Below, one piece after another: positions 1 to 12,079 of a DNA stretch of 64,000 bases. The DNA is taken from positions 25,879,981 to 25,943,980 of the forward strand of contig CAMZMU010000089.1 in the NCBI GenBank assembly GCA_947311845.1, read 5' to 3'. This stretch comes from Poa pratensis (Eukaryota > Streptophyta > Magnoliopsida > Poales > Poaceae). Each line of letters begins with the position of its first letter. The first letter of the stretch is position 1. Made by a program: the position numbers and the translations under genes. The notes under the pieces are model-generated. The model saw nothing but the letters and a program-made list of their open reading frames with translations. It was not told the origin of the DNA and did not search any database.

Positions 1-477
1 TTCTTTCAACGGCAATAGTTTGTCCTATGACAAACTCAAAAGTTGCTGATCAGTGATAAAGCCGCGTCGATCTCGGATGAAGACGTGATCTGTCTCTGTT
101 CTTTTTGGTGGCCGCTACGGTGGTGCCGAAAGAGAGGGATAAACGTTGATTTGTCACATATGTTTTCCTATATTTTTTAGTTCTATAAGGTCGATATTTA
201 CGTGTCTTCTAACTTGATCTATATTTAAATGAGATACGTATTAACACAAAAAAAAAAGACCGGCCACGAATGGGCGTGCAATTCCTCGGTCCTCAAATCA
301 CCATGACCGGCGCAACACAGCACAAAAGCCTGAACGGCCCGGGTGCACGAGGAGGCCCACTGTCACCACCGCCGCTTCCCGAAAACTCACACACCGCTCC
401 ACTATTCCCGTCGCAGTCGTCGCCTCCCTCTTCCTCTCCAACACCCAAATCCCCCGTTCCTCGCCGCGAACCGCGCG

Positions 478-2025
478 ATGGAGCTGGAGCTCGAAGCAGG
501 CGCCGGCGGCGGACAAGCCATTTCCCTCTCCAGCGGCTCCCCGTCAGCCGACCTCGGCCGCGGCGACCTAGCCCCGCCCGCCGACCGCACCGTCTCGCGC
601 CGCCACGTGGCGCTCCGACCTCGCCGCCGACAGGGTCGCCTTCGAGGTCGTGGGGAGGAACCCCGTGGTCGTCCGCCCATCGGGCGGCGAAGACAGGGCG
701 TACCGCCGCGGCGAGGCGGGCGAGCTCCGGGCGGGGGACGGGCTGGCTCTGTCGCTGAAGGCGCCGTCGTTCTGGACGGTGCGGAGGAAGGGCGGTGAGG
801 GGGAGGTGGACAGCGCGGTGATGGATGCGGTGGCGAGGCGGGAGAAGCGGACAAGGGAGAGGAAGGAGAAGGAGAGGGAGCGGCGAGCCGTGGGAGGCCA
901 TGGAGGTGACCGAGGAGGAGGGAGAGAGACTGCGGCGGCTGGTGATGAGGAGTTGGATGAGGACCTGGAGGATCTGAAAATTGACCTGGAAAACATCGAC
1001 CCAGTCCAAGGTGAGCTTGGGTTGTTCTTCTTCCTTTTAGAGAGAGAATACAATCTGGGGGCTGTGAAATTGATATGACATTCGGGCCAGGTTACATTGG
1101 CGTAGCTATCACTACTACATTACCTTGTAGTTACTTGCATTGAATTGTGCTTGAATTAGTTGTTGTTCATGCCGACTGGATGAATTAGCATGTGCTGGTT
1201 ATGGGTTAATGATACTACGATGTACATTATACTAGTTGTTGTTCTGTATACAATATGCTCATTTGTGAAGCCAGGAACAACAATGTTATACATTAGGACT
1301 TGATTGGCTTCACTGGAACTTACAAAGATATTTGCTGAGTTTGCTTCATACATGTTATTAATCTCTACGTTAATAGCTAAAAGATTTCGATCTGGTTGTT
1401 CAAATGGGTTACTGTTCGTCTCTGAAATCTGAAGTTATAGAGATTATTCCGTTGATGTTTCCCGTGTAACCAGAAGATCCTCCTGCTTTTACGCTTTGGC
1501 TTTCCACTTCACTGAATGATAATTTTGGATGCAGAATTCGGTTTTTTGTCGATGGGCCATGAATTTGATAATTACCCTAAGGGCAGGATTCGCGCGCCCA
1601 AGGATTGGAACTGGTTCTTGGAGGAAATAAGGAAGGGCAGCGATGATGAAGATGATGACGAGGTCAGTAACATGGGACGGAAATCAAGGGGCAGTGGTGG
1701 TGTGAACAAGAAGAAGAAAAGGGAGAGGATGAAGATGAAGAGTGGACTGATAAGAGCGAGGATGAAAAGGAATCCCTGCAGAGAGGCCCTAGTGTGAAGC
1801 GACCTAAAAAGTATGTAACAAGATCTAAAGACGTGAAAAAACCTCGCAAGGAGAGCTCTAAAGAAGAAAATGAGGATACTGCGCGAAGAAGAGGATGCGA
1901 CAGATGAAGAGGATGAGGCAGATGAGACACTCGGAGGTTTCATAGTTAAAGAAGATGACGAGCCTATGGAAGAGCTGAGTGAGGAAGAAGAAGAGGAATT
2001 TGACGACGAGGATGAAGATGATTGA
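478..2025 (+). pseudogene. FHA-domain protein with acidic tail, copy 1 (frame-disrupted)
   Basis: This has the same structure as the better copy at 8434-9980: exon 1 at 478-1010 (donor CCAAG|gtgagc) and exon 2 at 1535-2025 (acceptor gcag|aattc). The FHA signature SRRH and the later GRNPVVVRP segment are in different frames, as in copy 2. Copy 1 has further indels that copy 2 lacks: around 892-925 in the charged helix, and an extra base near 1881 that breaks the Asp/Glu-rich tail. As it stands it cannot give the full protein. It may be the same locus as copy 2 read with more errors. Confidence 0.6.
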
Positions 2026-3215
2026 TAACGTTGTCGTTTAAGCGTTTGTGCTTTCACGTGAAGATGTAATGTAGTAGGTGTTAACAAGTTGCATCCTCAC
2101 ATTTGTCTTCTCTTCTGAAACTGTGTACATATGTGTGCTTCTGCTGATGCTTGAAAAATGTTGTGAAAATGCTTGTTCAGTTGTTGATGTACCCGTTTTG
2201 CCTTTGTTGGTTTAGATTATGGATATTTCAGAGTTCATCTCTTGAGCTACTGATTTCCGTCTGTTATTTGCATTGAATTGTGCTTGCTCATGCAGAGAAT
2301 ATTACTAAGTTTCTGATCAACAGCAACTTACTATGACAATCAAGATGATTTTTCATGCAAGAAGTCAACGGGCTTGTTGAAGAAGGAAAACGACATGTTT
2401 GGTGACATTAGTGTACACAGTGTTATTCATGTTTCTGAGGGAAACCATTTGGTTGACAGTCATATGAAAATAGACTTGCCGCTCTGCCTGTCGTGAAGAT
2501 GAAATGGACAAGCGGCGACGCTTCGTTTTCACCAGGTGTTTGGCGCCATTATTTGCCATAATTGCTAGTCCTACGTAGAACAGTAAAAACATCATCAACA
2601 TAAAAGTTAATCGGTGCTAAATATATAACTTAGATTCCAAGGGAAAACAGAAAATGAGGATGCTCTGGATGAAGATGATGAGAGGAGGAAGAAGACGAGG
2701 AAGATGAGACATTGGGAGGCTTTATAGTGCAAGAAAACGATGGACCTACGGAAGAGCTGTGTGAAAGAAGAGGAAGAGGAATTCGATGACGAATATCGAA
2801 GAGGATTGGTGAAGCTTTTGTGCTTTCACGCGAACATGTAATGCAAGTGTTGACAAGTTGCATTGGCAGTTTGGCACAAACCTCTTTTCTTCTGAAACTG
2901 CGTACATAATGTTTGCTTTTATTGATGTCTGAAAAATGCTATGAAAATGCCTGTACATAGAGTATATCCATTTGCTTTTCTTTTGTTTTTTTTTTCATAG
3001 TTTTTTTTACCTTTTTTTTCATAGTTCGTTTCTCGAGCGCACTGATTCCCGCCTATTATTTACACTGGTTTCCCATGCAGAGAATATTACTAAGCTTCTT
3101 CATGACAGCAAACCTCAATCATAATCGAAGACAGTTTTCCATGTAAGAAGTCTGTGGGCATGTTAAGAAAGACAGAACATGTTTGGTAAAACTGGTGTCC
3201 ACGTCAGTCATGAAA
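1805..3215. repeat. Degenerate tandem copy of the FHA gene 3' end (copy 1)
   Basis: The acidic-tail coding region plus downstream sequence at about 1860-2480 is repeated in decayed form at about 2641-3215. Shared landmarks appear in the same order: the Asp/Glu-rich stretch ending in GGF-I-V, the phrase tgctttcacg, then gttgcat, ttctgaaactg, gaaaatgc and gcagagaatattactaag. The second copy has frame breaks and lost codons, so it is non-coding debris of a local duplication older than the 7.5-kb duplication. Confidence 0.75.
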
Positions 3216-3835
3216 ATTCATGTCGTAGAAACATCTTGGTTGTTGGTCCATCAATCAAAGGGAACCCTTCTACCTTCCTAAAGAGAACAAAAGGTAAGGG
3301 AGTGACTATTCAACAGCTAGCTGTTTTATAATTTAGAAACAGACACATTTTCCAACCAATGAGGATTTGACAGCTGTTAGACTAGAAGCAAAGTAAAAAT
3401 GACTGTTTTCCTTCCCATCGAACAAACACATTTTTGGCCCCAGTTTTGAGTCAGCTCAACGCTGAGTTTACCCAGCTCAGTTATGAGTCTTACTTGATTC
3501 TCAGCTTCTAGCTAAAAAGACCTAGAGCACAACTAACACCAAAACGCACAAGACTAAACATGTCATCTCTTCCAGCAAGAAAACACTCCTACGACCTCGA
3601 CCAACAAACCAGATCCCCCAGTTTCAGAGGTTCAGTCTCATTCGGAAAAGTTGAGGACTGAGGAATCAACTACTGAAAACAGGAACAGATGAACTGAAGA
3701 AATTCAGAGTTACCAAATAGCTGATGAAATAATTAAAAGAGGAACTGAAAATCAAAGTGACTGACGGATTCAGAATACTCGCTGATGAAATAAATATTTC
3801 GCCAACTCAGCACATGCTTGAAAAAACTGACTGAG

Positions 3836-4122
3836 CTAAGAGAACATGTGGTTAGATAGGCTCCTGACATAATAATATGTGAACTTATACCCCAAATGCT
3901 CATCACATTTCTTTAGAATCTTTCTAACCGCGTTGGCTTTAAGATCGATAAATCTTGGGAGCCTTACAAGATGCAGGCCAACTACCCTGTAGTCTTCTCT
4001 CAGTTCAGATATCTCCTGGAGCAATGGGATGTCTTCAAGCACTTCCCTTCGCTTCCCTAACTCTTTAAGGAACGCAACGATCAGTCCTCGCTATTCTATC
4101 ATGAACATCACTATCTTCTCAA
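3836..4122 (-). pseudogene. SPX-domain gene exon remnant, copy 1
   Basis: Read on the minus strand, the segment begins after a good acceptor (ctttcag) with residues QIEKIVMFMIE, hits an in-frame stop, and continues with LREDYRVVGLHLVRLPRFID and AVRKILKKCDEHLGYKFTYY. This matches the order and spacing of the core helices of SPX domains (phosphate and inositol-pyrophosphate sensing, as in SPX-MFS vacuolar phosphate transporters), including the conserved VRKILKK lysine patch. No full SPX or MFS region is present nearby. It looks like one captured or orphaned exon with a stop codon. Copy 1 keeps the EKI codons that are shortened in copy 2. Confidence 0.55.
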
Positions 4123-4129
4123 TCTGAAA

Positions 4130-5160
4130 GAAAGGGGGAATAACATGAGACCATCTTAATATAAGACGTGTGATTATCGAGAAGTTAGAACCTCATCACC
4201 AAGCAAATTTGCATCATCTCTATTTTCCAAAACATGCACAGAAAGCTCGAAGCAAAGACCTCGGACAAACCTAAAAAATGCAAACTGAATAATTGAAGTA
4301 AGAAGATAAATGAAGGGAAACAAAATGAAGAATAAGCAAATAATGTAAGTAAATATGCTCAAGTACTCAAGAAAAAGGAAATGCAGATTGAAGTAATGAA
4401 GAATGAAGTAGACTACAAACCCACCTTGATCTACCCCGGCTAAAAACCACTTGCTCCATTTGAGAAAGATAGCTCTGCGCCTCATATAGAGAAAAAACTT
4501 AGGACTATACTAAAACTAAAACTGACAGCAACTGAAAACGATTAAACTTAGGACTATATTGAAAATCACAGCAATTGACCCAAAGATGAAGAAAGACTGT
4601 CAAAACTACAAACTCTTGAAACAAAGCAAAAACAAAGACACGAAAATTGTCGATACAAGTAGACAGAGACACGGAAAACTAAGAAAAGACTGACAGAATA
4701 ATCTGCAGAACACAAATGCTTTTCTCTAACCTTGTAAGCCAACAACACCCATCTCGCCACCTGCCGCCTGCCTATCCCGTCTCGTCAAATGCCGATCCCG
4801 TCAAACTCTCAGCTCGATGCTCGAAACAAACACTGCAAGAAAAGGTTCCTCCTCCTTTACCCGGGCTTGTAACCGGCTACCAAATAAAACAGATGGTAGC
4901 GGAGTTACCCCACCCAAATACCCCAAGAAAAGAATGGAGAATGCAAATTTTGAGATACCGAAGAAACTTAGTAAATGAAGCAAGCAAATAGCCATAGGAG
5001 GAAAGCAAGCAAGCAAATTTTCAGACTGAGCAAAGAAACTGAGGGAGTAATCAAATATAAAATGAAGCAATAAAAACTGAGTGACTGATCAAATAAGAAA
5101 AAATAAAGTGTGACAATAAACTCAAATGAAAGACTGGAGCCAGATCACTGAGATACTTAA
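4130..5160. other. AT-rich intergenic DNA, copy 1
   Basis: AT-rich sequence with many dispersed aactga/gactga words and no convincing gene. Short open frames occur on both strands (4174-4485 minus, 4716-4991 plus) but show no recognisable domain. The equivalent frame in copy 2 is shifted by indels, which argues against coding. Confidence 0.4.
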
Positions 5161-5164
5161 GGAC

Positions 5165-6475
5165 TAAATGACGAAACAGGCCGTAGCCCCGCTATATAAA
5201 TATAGCAACCACACGATACAACAACAAGAGACCCGGCTGGGGCGACAGCCAACAAGCACCCAACAAAAGGAAAAGAAGAAAGAAAAGACGACAAAGGTGG
5301 ATTGACTAAGCGACGACGACCCGCAACCGTTGCGCCCTCTCCGAAGAAGTACCACCACGCTCGTGGCACCGAATCGACGAGTACCAAGCAGCACCTTCAA
5401 GAAGGAAAGTCACATTGTGCCGACCAACACACTGGTCCTAGGGTTTCCCCGGCACAGAGGGAGGCGGATACAGGTAGCCACGACGCCCTTCAGGAAGGAA
5501 AGATGCAACCCGAAGGCGGCACCGCGTCAGTGTCGGACGAACCGACAAGGATTTCTCCCGAAGACCCTATCCACACCCCCGACGATCCATAGCACATGAG
5601 CCCCACGAGACGAGCCTCGAGACCACCAGACTAGCCGCCCACCACCATGCGCCAAAACGAGCTCGAAGCCACCATCGTCGTCTCACCGAAGTAGCCGCCA
5701 CGAGGTCTGCAAGACGGAGGTGAAGAGAAGAGTGAACCGGGCCTAGCAGAACCGCGGCCTCGCGGGAGGGAACAACCTCCACCGCCAAGACGGTAGTCGA
5801 CCAGACGTGGCAGCAGAGCACACCAGTCCCCGTCAGGTCCGGCCGGGCCCAGCGGGCCCGTAAACCCCCACGGGGGCACACCAGTCCTAATAGGGTCCGC
5901 CGGACCCAAAATGGGTCCGTGAAGCTCGCCGCCGCGCTGCAACAGGCAAGGCCACTGTCGCCGCTGCCCCCACGACACCTTCCTCCTTGCGACCATCATC
6001 TGCAGAACGTGCTTCAGAACCGGCGGGCCCGCCCTGACCCAGATGGGGCCCGACGGGCCCAAATCTGGGCCACAGGGCCCAACCGCCACCGCCCTGCCGC
6101 AAGCCGATGCACCGCACTGCGCCGCTCCGCGAGCACGCGTGCACCACCGTCGAGACGCCACCCCACCCCCGGCCGAGGCCGGACCACCGCCGCCTGGGAA
6201 GCACCGCCGCCGGGAGAGGGAGCCCCGTCTCCAGTCAACCACGGCGCGGGGAAGGACAGGCCGCCGGCGTCCACCGAGCCAAGCCGGCAGCCCTTGCCGG
6301 CTGCGGCGACGGGAGAACGAGCCGAGGGAGAGCTGCGCGAGGGAGGACAGCACGTGACGGGGGCGCCGGGGAGGGGGAGCAGGCGGCGCGGGCCGGCCGC
6401 CGCCGGTGGCGGCTAGGGTTGGGCGCGGGAGGCGGCTAGGTTGGTCGCGGGAGCTCACCCGATGTGGTCCTATCA
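5165..6475 (-). mobile_element. GC-rich non-LTR retroposon-like block, copy 1
   Basis: On the minus strand this GC-rich block ends in tatatagcggggctacggcc followed by tgtttcgtc. This resembles the tail of many grass non-LTR retroelements (tataaagcggggcgaaagcc type). The open frames in it are low-complexity Arg/Pro/Gly readings in several frames, with no reverse transcriptase or endonuclease motif, so it would be an ORF-less or 5' derivative. No poly(A) or target-site duplication was found. It resembles in style, but does not obviously align with, the clear retroposon at 50625-51781. Confidence 0.35.
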
Positions 6476-6479
6476 ACTC

Positions 6480-7514
6480 TGCTCCCCTTGCAGGCTACAA
6501 AACGTGTAAAAGTTACCAGCCTCTTAAGGACTAAACGTATGACATACTTAAGGAATGAAACACTAAATTTTCAGACTGATCAAAGAAACTGAGGGACTGA
6601 TAAAATATAAATGAAGCAAGAAGAACTGAGTGACTGATCAAATAAGAAACTGAGCAAACAGAAACAGTAAAGTATGACAATTAACTAAAATGCATGACTG
6701 AAGAACCACAAAACTGAGATACTTAAGGACTAAATATATGACATACTTAAGGACTGAAAAACCAATAACTGAGATACTTAAGGACTAAATATATGAAAAT
6801 GAAGGAAAGATGGAATTAAGGACTTAGGTAAGAAACTAAATGACTAAAGAAATGAGAGAATGAAGAAATGAGTACTGAAAACTAAGAAAACTAAGACAAT
6901 GACAAACTCTAAGAAAACTAAGACAATGACAAACTGAGGAACTCAAAACTAATATAATTAAAAAAATGAGTTGAAAACAGAACAAAAGGAATGATAATGA
7001 ACTGAAGACTAAAGAAAATGAACAAACTGAACTCTGAAGAAAATAAACACTAATTAACACCAAGAAGACCTTGTGCCATGTTCGTTCCGAAACGGTGCCC
7101 CTTGCGCATCTGTCAGTTGGAAAACCCCGATGAAATAACTGAAAATCAAGCTGTATGTAGGTTCTTGACTAATACAATCAATCAACTGCAAACTATTCTA
7201 GTCTTTCTACAAACAATATGCGGTGAATGGAAGCAGTGGCCCCTTCCTGCACAGTAGACTAGCATGAGCAATGGCAGCACGAGTCCACCACGCATTTATT
7301 TCGCCATTGCAGCTGGTGGTCAACCACGTGTCCACGAGCACAGTTAAGATGATGGATATGCGGCATACTGTGCGCGGGGGAGGATGCCAGACGGACCGGT
7401 AGGTCAGGGCGAACGAAGCTGCAGATCAGGCCGGCGGCGTTCCGCTGAGGAGGGAGATAGAGCTCAAACACAAGCATCAGCGAAATTGGTGCGATTGAGG
7501 ACGAACTCCCTAAT
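6480..7514. other. AT-rich low-complexity DNA with short tandem words, copy 1
   Basis: The words gatacttaaggactaaatat, tgacatacttaaggactga and actaagaaaactaagacaatgac recur several times between about 6520 and 7050, giving a short degenerate tandem pattern. 7060-7510 is more complex but has no gene I can support. The copy ends at the N run. Confidence 0.5.
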
Positions 7515-7527
7515 NNNNNNNNNNNNN
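7515..7527. other. Assembly gap (13 N)
   Basis: Thirteen undetermined bases lie exactly where copy 1 of the 7.5-kb unit stops. The sequence to the right does not continue the unit, while copy 2 does continue beyond this point. This is what a join between two contigs that overlap by 7.5 kb would look like. Confidence 0.98.
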
Positions 7528-7926
7528 ATGGTTTTAATCCGGATAATATGATTTTCCACCAAAATGTGTAACCTAATAGAGAACAATTTGTAATTAGTGT
7601 TACCGTGTTCAACCGTTGAACAACAACTCATTTATATAGTCATTGTACAGACTATGGAGTTCAATTTGTTAGTTCAATTTGTTAGGTTACTAGGTTATTG
7701 AACAATTATTTTTGTTGTGTAGTTTGACAATGTACTTATGGCGCGTACCTATCCGATTAATTTTGTTGTCACCCCTAATTCACTTTGTTTTCGTTATGAA
7801 TCCGTTCACAAATATCTGGCTCCGAATACGCAACCGGTTATTATCCGCTCCGTTCCGAATCCGATGAATTTTTTTGGTAATGGATATGGTATAGACAAAA
7901 TCCGATTCGATCCGTTTACATCCCTA
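7528..7926. mobile_element. hAT-like transposon terminal region
   Basis: The sequence has repeated ATCCG/CGGAT words and ends in ccgtttacatccctacg. On the minus strand this reads TAGGGATGTAAACGG followed by ATCGAATCGGATTTTG. TAGGGATG(T)AAACGG with CGGAT-rich subterminal repeats is a usual terminus of Ac-like hAT elements in plants. The other end is not visible because the contig begins at the N run. No transposase is seen. Confidence 0.45.
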
Positions 7927-8433
7927 CGTGTCCGTGGTCGTGCTGCTCCGGTCTATTCTTTCAACGGTAATGGTTTGTCCTATGACAAACTCGAAAAGTT
8001 GCTGATCAGATAAAGCCGCGTCGATCTCGGATGAAGACGTGATCTGTCTCTGTTCTTTTTGGTGGCCGCTACGGTGGTGCCGAAAGAGAGGGATAAACGT
8101 TGATTTGTCACATATGTTTCCTATATTTTTTAGTTCTATAAGGTCGATATTTACGTGTCTTCTAACTTGATCTATATTTAAATGAGATACGTATTAACAC
8201 AAAAAAAAAAAGAAACACGGCCGAATGGGCGTGCAATTCCTCGGTCTCAACTCACACCATGACCGGCGCAACACAGCACAAAAGCCTGAACGGCCCGGGT
8301 GCACGAGGAGGCCCACTGTCACCACCGCCGCTTCCCGAAAACTCACACACCGCTCCACTATTCCCGTCGCAGTCGTCGCCTCCCTCTTCCTCTCCAACAC
8401 CCAAATCCCCCGTTCCTCGCCGCGAACCGCGCG

Positions 8434-9980
8434 ATGGAGCTGGAGCTCGAAGCAGGCGCCGGCGGCGGACAAGCCATTTCCCTCTCCAGCGGCTCCCCGT
8501 CAGCCGACCTCGGCCGCGGCGACCTAGCCCCGCCCGCCGACCGCACCGTCTCGCGCCGCCACGTGGCGCTCCGACCTCGCCGCCGACAGGGTCGCCTTCG
8601 AGGTCGTGGGGAGGAACCCCGTGGTCGTCCGCCCATCGGGCGGCGAAGACAGGGCGTACCGCCGCGGCGAGGCGGGCGAGCTCCGGGCGGGGGACGGGCT
8701 GGCTCTGTCGCTGAAGGCGCCGTCGTTCTGGACGGTGCGGAGGAAGGGCGGTGAGGGGGAGGTGGACAGCGCGGTGATGGATGCGGTGGCGAGGCGGGAG
8801 AAGCGGACAAGGGAGAGGAAGGAGAAGGAGAGGGAGCGGCGAGCCGTGGTGGAGGCCATGGAGGTGACCGAGGAGGAGGAGGAGACTGCGGCGGCTGGTG
8901 ATGAGGAGTTGGATGAGGACCTGGAGGATCTGAAAATTGACCTGGAAAACATCGACCCAGTCCAAGGTGAGCTTGGGTTGTTCTTCTTCCTTTTAGAGAG
9001 AGAATACAATCTGGGGGCTGTGAAATTGATATGACATTCGGGCCAGGTTACATTGGCGTAGCTATCACTACTACATTACCTTGTAGTTACTTGCATTGAA
9101 TTGTGCTTGAATTAGTTGTTGTTCATGCCGACTGGATGAATTAGCATGTGCTGGTTATGGGTTAATGATACTACGATGTACATTATACTAGTTGTTGTTC
9201 TGTATACAATATGCTCATTTGTGAAGCCAGGAACAACAATGTTATACATTAGGACTTGATTGGCTTCACTGGAACTTACAAAGATATTTGCTGAGTTTGC
9301 TTCATACATGTTATTAATCTCTACGTTAATAGCTAAAAGATTTCGATCTGGTTGTTCAAATGGGTTACTGTTCGTCTCTGAAATCTGAAGTTATAGAGAT
9401 TATTCCGTTGATGTTTCCCGTGTAACCAGAAGATCCTCCTGCTTTTACGCTTTGGCTTTCCACTTCACTGAATGATAATTTTGGATGCAGAATTCGGTTT
9501 TTTGTCGATGGGCCATGAATTTGATAATTACCCTAAGGGCAGGATTCGCGCGCCCAAGGATTGGAACTGGTTCTTGGAGGAAATAAGGAAGGGCAGCGAT
9601 GATGAAGATGATGACGAGGTCAGTAACATGGGACGGAAATCAAGGGGCAGTGGTGGTGTGAACAAGAAGAAGAAAAGGGAGAGGATGAAGATGAAGAGTG
9701 GACTGATAAGAGCGAGGATGAAAAGGAATCCCTGCAGAGAGGCCCTAGTGTGAAGCGACCTAAAAAGTATGTAACAAGATCTAAAGACGTGAAAAAACCT
9801 CGCAAGGAGAGCTCTAAAGAAGAAAATGAGGATACTGCGGAAGAAGAGGATGCGACAGATGAAGAGGATGAGGCAGATGAGACACTCGGAGGTTTCATAG
9901 TTAAAGAAGATGACGAGCCTATGGAAGAGCTGAGTGAGGAAGAAGAAGAGGAATTTGACGACGAGGATGAAGATGATTGA
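8434..9980 (+). pseudogene. FHA-domain protein with acidic C-terminal tail, copy 2
   Basis: Two exons are visible: 8434-8966 (start gcgATGGAGCTG; donor CCAAG|gtgagc) and 9491-9980 (acceptor gatgcag|aattc, stop TGA). The product would be a forkhead-associated, phosphothreonine-binding protein. The segment TVSRRHVALR carries the FHA Ser-x-x-His core, and GRNPVVVRP follows. Then come a charged helix (REKRTRERKEKERE), EDLKIDLENIDPVQ across the splice site, GHEFDNYPKGRIRAPKDWNW and a long Asp/Glu tail ending at 9977. Two frame changes are needed: one near 8572-8580 between the two FHA halves, and one near 9675 before the acidic tail. Both copies share them, so they are either real or a common assembly error. 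The acidic tail suggests a nuclear or chromatin protein, but this is inference. Confidence 0.6.
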
Positions 9981-11170
9981 TAACGTTGTCGTTTAAGCGT
10001 TTGTGCTTTCACGTGAAGATGTAATGTACAGTAGGTGTTAACAAGTTGCATCCTCACATTTGTCTTCTCTTCTGAAACTGTGTACATATGTGTGCTTCTG
10101 CTGATGCTTGAAAAATGTTGTGAAAATGCTTGTTCAGTTGTTGATGTACCCGTTTTGCCTTTGTTGGTTTAGATTATGGATATTTCAGAGTTCATCTCTT
10201 GAGCTACTGATTTCCGTCTGTTATTTGCATTGAATTGTGCTTGCTCATGCAGAGAATATTACTAAGTTTCTGATCAACAGCAACTTACTATGACAATCAA
10301 GATGATTTTTCATGCAAGAAGTCAACGGGCTTGTTGAAGAAGGAAAACGACATGTTTGGTGACATTAGTGTACACAGTGTTATTCATGTTTCTGAGGGAA
10401 ACCATTTGGTTGACAGTCATGAAAATAGACTTGCCGCTCTGCCTGTCGTGAAGATGAAATGGACAAGCGGCGACGCTTCGTTTTCACCAGGTGTTTGGCG
10501 CCATTATTTGCCATAATTGCTAGTCCTACGTAGAACAGTAAAAACATCATCAACATAAAAGTTAATCGGTGCTAAATATATAACTTAGATTCCAAGGGAA
10601 AACAGAAAATGAGGATGCTCTGGATGAAGATGATGAGAGGAGGAAGAAGACGAGGAAGATGAGACATTGGGAGGCTTTATAGTGCAAGAAAACGATGGAC
10701 CTACGGAAGAGCTGTGTGAAAGAAGAGGAAGAGGAATTCGATGACGAATATCGAAGAGGATTGGTGAAGCTTTTGTGCTTTCACGCGAACATGTAATGCA
10801 AGTGTTGACAAGTTGCATTGGCAGTTTGGCACAAACCTCTTTTCTTCTGAAACTGCGTACATAATGTTTGCTTTTATTGATGTCTGAAAAATGCTATGAA
10901 AATGCCTGTGTACATAGAGTATATCCATTTGCTTTTCTTTTGGTTATTTTTTTCATAGTTTTTTTTTACCTTTTTTTTCATAGTTCGTTTCTCGAGCGCA
11001 CTGATTCCCGCCTATTATTTACACTGGTTTCCCATGCAGAGAATATTACTAAGCTTCTTCATGACAGCAAACCTCAATCATAATCGAAGACAGTTTTCCA
11101 TGTAAGAAGTCTGTGGGCATGTTAAGAAAGACAGAACATGTTTGGTAAAACTGGTGTCCACGTCAGTCAT
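9770..11170. repeat. Degenerate tandem copy of the FHA gene 3' end (copy 2)
   Basis: The region 9815-10480 (acidic tail, stop, 3' flank) is repeated in decayed form at 10596-11170. In both, an Asp/Glu-rich reading ends in a GGFIV-like motif and is followed by tgctttcacg, gttgcat, ttctgaaactg, gaaaatgc and gcagagaatattactaag. The second copy is out of frame. The duplication pre-dates the 7.5-kb duplication because both units carry it. Confidence 0.75.
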
Positions 11171-11791
11171 GAAAATTCATGTCGTAGAAACATCTTGGTT
11201 GTTGGTCCATCAATCAAAGGGAACCCTTCTACCTTCCTAAAGAACAAAAGGTAAGGGAGTGACTATTCAACAGCTAGCTGTTTTATAATTTAGAAACAGA
11301 CACATTTTCCAACCAATGAGGATTTGACAGCTGTTAGACTAAAGCAAAGTAAAAATGACTGTTTTCCTTCCCATCGAACAAACACATTTTTGGCCCCAGT
11401 TTTGAGTCAGCTCAACGCTGAGTTTACCCAGCTCAGTTATGAGTCTTACTTGATTCTCAGCTTCTAGCTAAAAAGACCTAGAGCACAACTAACACCAAAA
11501 CGCACAAGACTAAACATGTCATCTCTTCCAGCAAGAAAACACTCCTACGACCTCGACCAACAAACCAGATCCCCCAGTTTCAGAGGTTCAGTCTCATTCG
11601 GAAAAGTTGAGGACTGAGGAATCAACTACTGAAAACAGGAACAGATGAACTGAAGAAATTCAGAGTTACCAAATAGCTGATGAAATAATTAAAAGAGGAA
11701 CTGAAAATCAAAGTGACTGACGGATTCAGAATACTCGCTGATGAAATAAATATTTCGCCAACTCAGCACATGCTTGAAAAAACTGACTGAG

Positions 11792-12076
11792 CTAAGAGAA
11801 CATGTGGTTAGATAGGCTCCTGACATAATAATATGTGAACTTATACCCCAAATGCTCATCACATTTCTTTAGAATCTTTCTAACCGCGTTGGCTTTAAGA
11901 TCGATAAATCTTGGGAGCCTTACAAGATGCAGGCCAACTACCCTGTAGTCTTCTCTCAGTTCAGATATCTCCTGGAGCAATGGGATGTCTTCAAGCACTT
12001 CCCTTCGCTTCCCTAACTCTTTAAGGAACGCAACGATCAGTCCTCGCTATTCTATCATGAACATCACTATCTCAAT
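11792..12076 (-). pseudogene. SPX-domain gene exon remnant, copy 2
   Basis: This has the same minus-strand SPX-like reading as at 3836-4122: LREDYRVVGLHLVRLPRF, then AVRKILKKCDEHLGYKFTYY. It is preceded by an in-frame stop and an acceptor-like ctttcag. SPX domains bind inositol pyrophosphates through conserved lysines, and the VRKILKK helix here fits that. Only one exon is recognisable and there is no MFS or other partner domain, so I call it a remnant. A three-base deletion relative to copy 1 removes one residue in the IEKIV segment. Confidence 0.55.
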
Positions 12077-12079
12077 CTG

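Larger units (their letters stand above)
1..7514. repeat. Copy 1 of a 7.5-kb duplicated unit
   Basis: This stretch is almost identical along its length to 7956-15471. It ends at the same base (gacgaactccctaat) at which the N run begins, while copy 2 continues past that point into unique sequence. Differences are mostly one- to three-base insertions or deletions, with few substitutions, and copy 1 looks the more error-prone (for example at about 892-925 and 1881). It contains the FHA-like gene, the SPX remnant and the GC-rich retroposon-like block. Either a very recent tandem duplication or, more likely, two overlapping contigs that were not merged. Confidence 0.95.

Noticed and set aside
270..1078. 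Several long overlapping open frames on both strands of the GC-rich FHA first exon
   Set aside because: Most are Arg/Pro/Ser/Gly-rich shadow frames of GC-rich DNA. Only the frames with FHA motifs and the exon 1-exon 2 junction make sense.
5631..6476. 281-codon minus-strand open frame
   Set aside because: Low-complexity composition, no domain, and the frame is not kept in the second copy of the unit, so it is not a gene.
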